Origin: Areca catechu
Taxonomy: Eukaryota; Streptophyta; Magnoliopsida; Arecales; Arecaceae
Reading direction: 5' to 3'
Length of the DNA stretch: 64,000 nucleotides
Assembly (NCBI GenBank): GCA_021397845.1
Contig: CM038049.1
Coordinates: 106,298,877 to 106,362,876, forward strand
Numbering within the stretch: the first letter of the stretch is position 1; each line of letters opens with the position of its first letter. Both the position numbers and the translations under genes were made by a program. Positions 55,770 to 64,000 of the stretch are shown here, piece by piece. The notes under the pieces were generated by a model, which was given only the letters and a program-made list of their open reading frames with translations, was not told the DNA's origin and did not search any database.

Positions 55770-56152
55770 GATTGGCATGCCAGGAAGGGGGAGCAGGACA
55801 TGAAAATGTCAGTTAAACCAATCCCTCGACCACGAAAGCGGCTCCACTTGAGGCATGGTGGTGACACACGTGTGGGAAGCCTCCACCAGCCACGTGGGAG
55901 GCCATCCTTCTCATGGAGGCCCACGCAGCCCAGATGGGGAGCTCCTAATTCCGTCACAACCGCCCTCGATGGATGTTCAACTCACCGCGATCACCTAGTA
56001 GATGCAGACTTTGACCATGGCCATGTGGCAGTTGCAGCATTAGCACCAGTCTCTAGCCACCCAACATTAGCCAAAGACCCCTGCAGCCCTAGCCGCTCGA
56101 CCCCGTGATAGCTTGCGCTCCTTCCAAAGCAAGCCACCGTAACCATAGGACA
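55770..56152 (+). other. Leader and possible gag start of the second Tat element
   Basis: The first ATG after the primer site is at 55800. The frame to 56108 has no domain I can name. The stretch ends at the Copia 3 LTR, and its last bases GGACA are one half of that element's duplication. Confidence 0.5.
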
Positions 56153-58626
56153 TGATTGATCCCCGGGGTAGCCTCCGTGTAAGGGTTTTGGTGACCAGGA
56201 CGGAAGCGTGGATTTCAAAAATTTATTATGAAACCACTACCAAACCCTTAACCCAAGACCTCCTTACTAGGAATTAAAACATACAAACATGCATATATAA
56301 TATAAACTAAAGTTTATGCACCAACCTGAACCGCTAGTATCCAATCCGATGAAGAAAACCCTGATTTAGCCTTCTTCTCCACCAGGCGTCCAAACGTTTG
56401 CCCTCTAACGGTGATCCACACGAAACTCGGACCAAGGAAGAACTCCTTCTAGTTGCTTGGATAAGTGAAACTCTTTCGGTACCCTTTGGTCTATTGACCA
56501 CTGTAGGACACCCTGTCCTACTGTAGGGCACTAAAGACACTCTCCTAAACTACTCTTGGTTTTAGGACAACCCTCCTCTAGGACCCCTTAGGCTTATGTC
56601 CTAAAACAAAGCCTTGTCCTAGTAGAAAAGACCTTGTCTTAACAAGACAAGTCTTGTCTTAAAGAAAGAAGGAGGGAGAGAGAGACACTTAGAATAATAC
56701 TTCGATGGAATTCTTATATCAGACTCATTTCACCACCCCCTATTTATAGATACAAGAGGGGCATGTGATATGTCCTCCCATCAACTTATCAGATATGATT
56801 TTTCAAGACCGAAGAGAAGTTATCTTGCTTGAAAAATCATATCTAATAAGTCCATTCATGCACCGAATGCCTTATTCACATCCCTTCTTTTATTTGGACG
56901 AATTCTCACTTGCCACATGTCAATTACCGATCCCTAGGAAGCCAAGAGGTGCCTCTTCAATCTTCAAACATCGGAGATTATGAAGAGTCCTGATAGCAGA
57001 AGGACTCTCCATCAGAACCGCGCGCCACATGAAGAGTTGCGACTCTTCATGCACCGCGCGCGCCATCCTTCTTCCACGCAAATTTTAAAGAATATTGACA
57101 AGTCAAAACATTGACAATATTGGTGTCATTGAAAAGAGCATAAAATTTTCTTTCTGACCATATAAATTATATTCAATTCAGAGATCTATAGCTCATTCTG
57201 TGCCCTTTTGAAGTTAAGGTATCATTTAGGTACCAAGAGTCCCATGCCATTGGGACTCTTCATGTATGGCACCTAAAATGTCCTTAAATCCAAATTAAAA
57301 TTAGATTTAGCTCTGATTAGGCTAGCCCCACTTAGGACTCAACCTAATTTAGGTTTCCCATAATTAGGTTAGCCCAATTAGCAAGCAACCGGACCTAATC
57401 CAATTGGGTTAGGAATTTGGTTAGCCTACATATGCTAGTATGTAATCTGACTAACCAATTAGGATCCTATGATCCTAATTAAATCATGAATGACATCTTT
57501 GGCCAAGTCTCTATTGTGTGTGACCCATTGGGTTCCACATCTATCCAACAGAAGGTTTAGGTTTGAACCGATTCGATCCGATCGAACCCGATTGACCTAA
57601 TTAGGTCAAATTGGCTCACCTAATTGTCCAATTCGAATCACACTTCAAATTGACTCATGAAACCAAATCAATTGGTTCATGAAGACTTACAAGACAAGAT
57701 TGACGTTTAGCAACGTGTCATGCCTACCCGGAAGATGAGGAATTTTGGTGAATTTATCAAAATACCCTTCAGTGGTGAGTTACTGGGCAATTCAGTCCTT
57801 CGATCTACTTGCACCCTGAATATGATTATGGATATGGATACTTGTCAAATCTAATTTAATATTCATTCCTTGCTCAATCTAATAATGATGATTCATTAAT
57901 GAACCATTAGAAACTATTTCAAATGTTCATACTTTGATCAAAGATTTCCCGAATCTTCATTTGATTGAAATCATCTGGATGCGCTTCCCTCTTACTAGGG
58001 TTGATCGATTCCTTTTTGACCTACTCACAACCTCCATATGCAATCCACCATACCCAGTATCACCCCATGCATGACGCAGTATCACGATTGAGTGTGAACC
58101 AAAGTATGGATTCATGCATACAAGATACCATGGCAGTCTCAGGTCAAAGGACCACATGCACTACTCCCACTATGAGAACTATCTATTGACAAACAGATAA
58201 GGTTCCATTATATGTTCTCAAGCTGGATCCATTCAGTGAACTCATTCTCTAATGAGCACCCACATCCTAGTATTAGTGTCAAACACAAGTAACTGTGAGA
58301 TCAGTCACCCTCTTCACTAAGTATACATAGGATGTGCTGGTCTTGCCGGAAACATTAATCCCCTACTCAACGTCCCATCGACCAGGAATATTTTAGATTA
58401 AGGTTTTAAGGTTTTAGGTCTCACTGGTATGATCTCATCATAACCCTAGAACCATAGTCCTAATCTATGGGGTTCATCATATCTTAATAAAATTAATAAG
58501 ACACAGTGTATGATGAAAATAAAATACCTTTATTAATTGATAATGTCAATACACTGGTTTGGGATACAAAAGAAAATCCCATCGAAATACAACATTTCGA
58601 TTGGCCTTTAGGGCATAATCCTTTCA
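56153..58626 (-). repeat. Copia 3 3' LTR
   Basis: 2474 bp, minus-strand start TGAAAGGATTATGCCCTAAA at 58626 and end GGGGATCAATCA at 56153. It is the uninterrupted counterpart of the Copia 2 LTR and shows the empty site for the solo LTR at 27282-28394. Confidence 0.82.
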
Positions 58627-58640
58627 ATCTTCCACTTGCA

Positions 58641-59849
58641 CTAAAGCCAATCACCTTTAAATTTTAACCCCATATAATCGAGGTGACGATCAAACTCCCG
58701 CTGTGGTAGAGCCTTAGTGAATGGGTCTGCTATGTTGTTCTTCGTTTTTACTCTTTTAATGCAGACTTCTTGTCTTTCAACAATCTCTCGAATGAGATGG
58801 AAGCATCTTAGAATGTGCTTTGATTTGTGATGAGCTCTAGGTTCCTTAGCTTGAGCGACGGCTCTAATATTATCACAGTAAAGTGGTACTAGACCTTCAA
58901 TCTCTGGAACAACGCTCAACTCTGAGATGAACTTCTTCATCCAGACAACTTCCTTGGCAGCTTCACTAATAGCAATGTATTCTACCTCAATTGTTGAGTC
59001 AGCTACAGTCTGCTGTTTAGAACTCTTCCAGCTTACAGCTCCTCCATTTAGGATAAAAACATACCCTGAAATAGATTTGCTATCATCTGGATCCGATTGA
59101 AAACTAGAATCTGAATAAGCTTCTGGTTTAAGATCAGATCCTCCGTATATCAGAAAAATATCCTTAGTCCTTCTCAAGTACTTAAGAATATTTTTCATAG
59201 CCTTCTAGTGATCCTCTCCTGGATCAGCCTGAAATATGCTAGCTATACCTAAGGCATATGCCACATCAGGCTTGGTACATAATATAGTATACATTATAGA
59301 TCCCATAGCCGAAGCATAAGGTATAGAACTCATTCTATTTCTTTCTTCAGGTGTCTTAGGAGACATCTTCTTAGAAAGATGTATGCCATGACCAATGGGC
59401 AAGTAACCTCTTTTACTTCCCTCCATGCTAAATCTCTTTAGCACTTGGTCAATGTACCTAGACTGGGATAAGCCTAGCATCCTTCTAGATCTATCTCTAT
59501 AGATCTTGATACCCAGTATATAGGATGCTTCTCCCAAGTCTTTCATGAAAAATTGTTTAGATAACCATACCTTGACTGATTGTAACATTGGGATATCATT
59601 CCCAATGAGGAGTATGTCATCCACATACAGAACCAAGAAAACTATGGCACTCCCACTAGTCTTCTTGTATACACAAGGTTCATCCTCATTTTTTATAAAG
59701 TCAAACTCTTTGACTGTCTTATCAAATCGGATGGTCCAACTCCTGGATGCTTGCTTTAATCCATAAATGGATTTTTTCAGCCTACATACCTGATTAGGTT
59801 TAGTCTCCAAGACAAAACCTTCTGGCTGTGACATATAGACCTCTTGCAG
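58641..59849 (-). pseudogene. Copia 3 RT and RNase H
   Basis: One minus-strand frame of about 400 codons: RT with SIYGLKQASRSW and YVDD at 59616-59627; then RNase H with YSDSSFQSDPDDSKSISGYV, DSTIEVEYIA, and ADPFTKAL near the end. A single TAG at 59205-59207 lies where Trp is expected (EDH-stop-KAMKNIL). The 5' end is missing. Otherwise it is well preserved. Confidence 0.93.
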
Positions 59850-60050
59850 GAAAACCATCGCCCGACCCTAGGTCGGCGATCCAAGCTGGGAAACTCTTGA
59901 AGCCCCGCACCTGTTGCTGAGCCCACGGTCCAGGGATGTCAGCTGGGAAGCCCTAAGGGTCCCGCCATCTATCGCCTGACTCTCAGTTTAGCTCTTGCCA
60001 TGCTCAAAGTCTGGATATGTCCACGATGACTCAACGAAGTCCCTCCATCT
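59850..60050. other. Tat repeat sequence left of the solo LTR
   Basis: Short piece of the same repeat class as 62279-63600 (GCTGGGAAACTCTTGAAGCC, GCCATCTATCGCCTGACT). It begins abruptly at the Copia 3 break. Confidence 0.7.
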
Positions 60051-62273
60051 TGTTGGAATTCTCCCAGGAATAGGAAAGTATGTTGCATAAAATTAGGCAT
60101 CAAAAGCCTGACCAGCAGAAGCAGATTTAAAAATGATTTTATATCTAATCATGCAAATCATAAATAAATCTAATTTATTTATCATAAATTTCTAACATGT
60201 TGAATAACATGAAAAAAATATGAGATCTGAAATAAAAATTATTTTAAGCATAAAACACTTACCTGGATCACTATCCGGGACTGCTTTGAAAAGCATGCAT
60301 ATCCACTACTAAAAAGTCGGGATTCTGTCGGAGCCGTGCAATCACCCGATCTCTGCTGGTATTTATACAAAGCTCTCTCAATCTAGTCGTAGAGGGCACC
60401 GGACTACTAGATCCTTGCAGCCTTCTCCTCTTTCAATAAATCGCCTACTTTAAAAATTATGCCGATCTGAATCCGAATCAACTTTCGGCTTTTGTTTTGC
60501 AAATCAGTCTATGAAGATCTTTGGACCCTTTTCTCTCTTCTTTCTCTAGTAGAGCATCTCTCTAGATCTCACTTAAGAAAATAGAAAATAAATAAAGGGA
60601 GAAGAATAGTTGAAACCAAAAGAGAGACTCTCTGGTATCAGCGCCCAAGAGAAGAGAGGACACCACAAATAATTCACGATGGAAGGAGAGAAATATTCAT
60701 GCCCAAAATTATCTCCTAATGGTTGGCCACTTCTCCTCTATTTTAAATTCAGGTTCTCCCATCCCTTTAAACCAAAACATCGGTGTTTCAATTTCAACCG
60801 GTTGAGAATTAAGAGCGGAAGAGAAGGACTCTTCCCTCTCTTAATTTCTCCATGCCAAATCCATATTTGCGCCTCTTATTTCATGCCTCCTCTCTTTTGT
60901 CACCCAAACACAAGGGGCCCACAAGGTAGGCGTGTGGAGGGAGGGGGAGAGATGGAGAGAGAGTCCCAGTCTAACTGGACTCTAGGTCATGGTCCAAATG
61001 TAATGATTTTACAATCAAACTGAAGCCGATTTTAAATCTGATCAAACTATTTCGAAGTGGACATTGACCTGAATCAATTAGGATTAATTAATTGAGTCTA
61101 ACTCAATTAAATTAAATCTAATTAATTAACAATTAATCCAAAATCAATTAATTGTAACATTTATAATTAGGTCAAATATTAATTATAACACTTACAATTA
61201 GGTCCAAATTGATTTGCTGATTGGTTACTTGAGCTCCTAATGTGTGTGACCCCTCAGGTCCTATCCTGTCTGGTAATGAGACATGTTATAATCTTCATTA
61301 TACATCATCAAAACTCCTTTTGATGGACTGAAACCATTTCAGCTCAACCCTAATTAGGATCATCGATCCAAGAATGATCCTAATGGGCTCTCATAATCCA
61401 CCAGTGATACCTAGAAGTATATAGTGGCAACCTAATAGAATAAGATTGAAACCCCTTGGTGTAGTTACCATGTGATTCGGTTCCTCTATCAAAATTTCGA
61501 CATGATGTTGGTTAGGATACTCGTCAAACCCATCAGTCATATGTTTAACCTAATCGACTCAAGTCCAATTGTGATACTAATGAAAACACCTTTTCATTAT
61601 CATCCTGCTATGGCCATAGACTTCTGGACTTAGTCTCATTAAGCTTGCATAGGATTTTATACCTTACTACTAAGGCTGATAGATCCTTATAAGTGAACAC
61701 CCTACTCCTATAATAAACTTACAATAGCCAACGAACACCGCAAGGTCCCGTATGGATAGGAACCATATGATTGTGTTGTCAAACTACAGCAACCTTATTA
61801 TGAATAGCCGAGACACTCTAGGTCAAGGAACTATTCACACAACTACAGCATCAGAAAGTTATCGACGAGTGAGTAGTCATCCGTATAACTTCCTGTACTT
61901 GGTCATGCTCAATACCGTTATCTCTATCAACTACCTGCACTCTCACTCCAGTGTCACCACACTATAGATCAGAGACTCATCTATCCTAAAAAGGAAGTGA
62001 TCTGTGTACCGATTTTAATGGATCAATCACCGTCCTCGTGATATTCTAACAATCGGGAACCTTTAGGAGTTAATCTATAAAGACACATGCTTTCGATTCT
62101 TAATTGTTGAGAATATGTGTCATTGTCCATTAACTCCATGGACGATTCATAGATATAATAATATGAGTGAAACTAATGCCCTTTTAATTAATAAGAAAAA
62201 ATCAAGTACAAAGTTCATGCCCTAAAATTAAAATGTATCAAGCCAACATGCCTTTTAGGGCATACATCTAACA
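60051..62273 (-). mobile_element. Solo Copia-type LTR, 2.2 kb
   Basis: Minus-strand start TGTTAGATGTATGCCCTAAA at 62273 and end GAATTCCAACA at 60051, flanked by perfect CATCT duplications (60046-60050 and 62274-62278). The start resembles the Copia 2 and 3 LTRs (ATGCCCTAAAAGGC) but most of the body differs. No primer site or coding region adjoins, so it is solo. It sits inside the Tat repeat array. Confidence 0.93.
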
Positions 62274-62278
62274 CATCT

Positions 62279-63640
62279 ATCGCGAGGCTCATAGTTTGGT
62301 AATTGTTGTGCTAATAGTCTGAAGATATCCGTGGAGACTCCAAAAGGCCCCCGCCGTCTATCGCCTGACTCTTAGTTCAGCTCTTGCCATGCTCACAGTC
62401 CAGAGATATCTGCGGTGACTCAATGAAGTCTTGCCATCTACCGTGAGGCTCACAGCTTGGCATCCGCTATGCTAATAGTCCAGAGATGTCTGTGGGAAAT
62501 CTCGGTGGTTTCGTTGTCCATCGCCTGACTCACAGCTTTGCATCAAAGTCGAGAAACTTCCGAAACCCCGCATTCAAGCCGGAAGCCACAGTGCCCTACA
62601 TCTAAGCCTGGAAACTCCTGAAGCCCGGCACTCTAAGCCTGAAAATTCCTGAAGCCCGGCACTTTAATCCCAAGAACTCCTGAAGCCTGGCACTCTAAGC
62701 CAGGAAACTCCTGAAGCCGGCACTCTAAGCCCAGAAACTTACAAAGCCCGGCACTCTAAGCTCAGAAACTCCTGAAGCCCGACAATCTAAGCCTGTAAAC
62801 TTATGAAGCCCAGCACTCTAAGTCCAGAAACTCCTAAAGCCCAGTACTATAAGCCCAAAATTTACCAAGCCTGAAAACTTATGAAGCCCGGCACCTCAAG
62901 CCGGGAGCCACAGTGCCCCACACCAAAGTTGGGAAACTTTTGAAACCCCGCACTTAAGCCAGAAAACTCCTGAAGCCCCGTACCAGCTACCATCCTCATA
63001 GTTCGGAGATGTCAATGGGACACCCCATAAGTTTTGCCATCTGTCACCTGACTATAGCTCAGCACCTCAAGCTGGGAAACTCCTGAAGCCCCGCACCTAT
63101 TACCATCCTCATAGTCTGGAGATGTCAGCGGGACATCCCAAAAGTTTTGCCATTTGTTGCCTAACTTACAGCTCAGCACCTCAAGCCAGGAAACTCTTGA
63201 AGCCCCGTACCAGCTACCGTCCTCACAGCCCAAAGATGTCAGTAAGACACCCTAGAAGTTTTGCTATTTGTCACCTGACTCATAGCTCGGCACCTCAAGC
63301 CAGGAAACTCTTGAAGCCCTGCACATATTGTCATCCTCATAGTTCGGAGACATCAGCGAGATACTCCAGAAGCTCCACCATCTGCCGCCTTACTCAAAGC
63401 TTGGCACCTCAAGCCGAAAAACTCCAGAAGCCCCGCATTCAACCCATTGGACCCCCAATTCAGTGATGGCAAAGCAGGGCACTCTTGAAGGCCTACACTC
63501 TGTCGACCGGACTCAGAGCCAGTGAGGATAATTTCGAGACTCCTTAAATTAAGTGCCCCAACTTGACGGTCTTCCAAGGCTGCTTAGGCCCCCTTCAAGC
63601 CATCCACCAACTCTTGGCTTGATTGGAGAGTTCCCAAGAC
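62279..63640. repeat. Tat tandem repeats right of the solo LTR
   Basis: Three periods coexist: units of the ATCTATCGCCTGACTC type near 62280-62560; a 31-bp array at 62600-62895; and units of about 114 bp at 62960-63440, where GAAGCCCCG recurs at about 62972, 63085, 63199, 63313 and 63426. The 114-bp period (38 codons) keeps frames open without coding. Confidence 0.88.
62600..62895. repeat. 31-bp tandem array, about nine copies
   Basis: GAAGCCCGGCACTCTAAGCC-type units start at 62620, 62651, 62682, 62713, 62743 and 62774, then decay to about 62895. Confidence 0.93.
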
Positions 63641-63800
63641 AAGCAACCGCTGAGTGGTTTAAGGTAACCATAAAAACAAGAACTCAGTGAAGCAAAAAGG
63701 ACTTCATTGATATTGCATGAAAAGAATACATCATCAACGGACCCCCGATAGGCCGGGTGGTCCCAAAACAGAAAGGAAGATTCGGGAAGGAAATTGGAGC

Positions 63801-64000
63801 CTATCCCTTTGCAGGCTCCTTCCCGGGATGACGGGTAGGCGCACCAGCACCCCCTTGGGCCTCTGCAACTCCTGCCAGTGAGATTTCCTCAGCGACAGGA
63901 GTAGGCTCCACCTCAGCCATGGCAGTAGGAGTCACAGCTCCCCTTGGGCCTCCACCAAGGTTGCTTGGGACCATGACCTCATCTAGCTTCTGCTTTAGGA
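63801..64000 (-). CDS. Tat antisense ORF, C-terminal end (partial)
   Basis: A minus-strand frame open from the right edge to TAG at 63801-63803. It begins LKQKLDEVMVPSNLGGG, is followed by a Pro/Ala/Glu-rich segment (AEVEPTPVAEEISLAG), and ends GKEPAKG. Its N-terminal part is outside the window. Strand and place, just beyond the tandem arrays, match the antisense ORF class seen at 43527-43982. The codons are clean, with no stop for 65 codons. Function unknown. Confidence 0.5.
   Translation of the reverse strand, partial: LKQKLDEVMVPSNLGGGPRGAVTPTAMAEVEPTPVAEEISLAGVAEAQGGAGAPTRHPGKEPAKG

Larger units (their letters stand above)
56153..59849 (-). mobile_element. Copia 3: truncated Ty1/copia element
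   Basis: On the minus strand: RT from about 59849, RNase H to 58641, a purine tract AAGTGGAAGAT, then a 3' LTR (58626 to 56153). Everything upstream of RT (5' LTR, gag, protease, integrase) is missing, cut at LQEVYMSQPEGF, next to Tat-type repeat sequence. It is closely related to Copia 2: both share LTR blocks and the same RT segment. Confidence 0.88.
54683..64000 (+). mobile_element. Second Tat-family gypsy element, interrupted, open at right edge
   Basis: A 5' LTR (54683-55769) with primer site and a short leader (to 56152), then Copia 3 sequence, then Tat-type tandem arrays and the end of an antisense ORF at the right edge. The left flank CCAAC (54678-54682) should be duplicated beyond the window. 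No gag-pol remains in view. I treat the left and right portions as one element because orientation, order and family agree, but the join is inferred. Confidence 0.6.

Noticed and set aside
62600..62895. CRISPR-like array because of a 31-bp period
   Set aside because: The repeats are contiguous without spacers, drift continuously, and sit in a plant retrotransposon.
63122..63466. 114-codon frame with 38-residue repeats
   Set aside because: Product of the 114-bp tandem unit; the same array is open on the other strand too.
1..64000. A bacterial-type gene cluster, defence system or biosynthetic cluster
   Set aside because: Every coding signal other than the SG1-like gene belongs to retrotransposons; no operon-like spacing or such enzymes are present.

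Overview
The window is nuclear DNA of a flowering plant, almost certainly a monocot; a palm-like genome is a guess I cannot confirm. The evidence is one intronless, GC-rich nuclear gene for a chloroplast protein set in about 62 kb of plant-type LTR retrotransposons with CG-, CHG- and CHH-compatible decay. I see no rRNA or tRNA gene, CRISPR array, phage or operon. The only host gene I can support is a SLOW GREEN 1-like chloroplast TPR protein at 30050-31054 (+).

Left third (1-28920) is a nest of transposons. The oldest is a minus-strand Ty1/copia element (Copia 2, 16350-28920; its 3' part lies off the left edge). It took three insertions: a plus-strand solo Tat-type gypsy LTR in its 5' LTR (27282-28394, duplication AGTAT); a non-autonomous minus-strand element in its integrase made of three 1.44-kb LTRs separated by two 83-bp interiors (17839-22313, duplication ATTTA); and a minus-strand Tat-lineage gypsy element in its reverse transcriptase (LTR 14957-16349, gag-pol 10659-14876, continuing at 1-402). 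That gypsy element was then split by a nearly complete plus-strand Copia element (Copia 1, 403-10658, 2.39-kb LTRs).

Middle (28921-48563) is the host island. It holds a hAT-type MITE (28945-29590) about 460 bp upstream of the host gene start, the gene itself, a minus-strand solo Tat LTR (33049-34564), a 3.2-kb non-autonomous minus-strand element (36010-39195), a 6.3-kb non-autonomous plus-strand Tat element (39339-45660, duplication GTTAT) with large internal tandem arrays and an antisense ORF, and a tRNA-derived SINE-like sequence (45670-45872).

Right third (48564-64000) starts with a chromovirus-like gypsy LTR and decayed gag (48564-54682). Its LTR is split by a minus-strand SIRE/Maximus-like element with 1.4-kb LTRs and a 307-bp interior (49111-52251, duplication GAAAG). 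A second plus-strand Tat element (54683 to the right edge) interrupts its gag. This element contains a truncated minus-strand Copia 3 (56153-59849), a solo Copia LTR (60051-62273, duplication CATCT), nested tandem arrays and an antisense ORF leaving the window.

The main biological themes are four-level nesting dated by target-site duplications, several independent non-autonomous LTR elements that retain primer sites, LTR ends and usually a purine tract but no pol, and a Tat family whose LTRs keep conserved ends and one conserved block of about 45 nt while the middle expands and contracts as tandem repeats.
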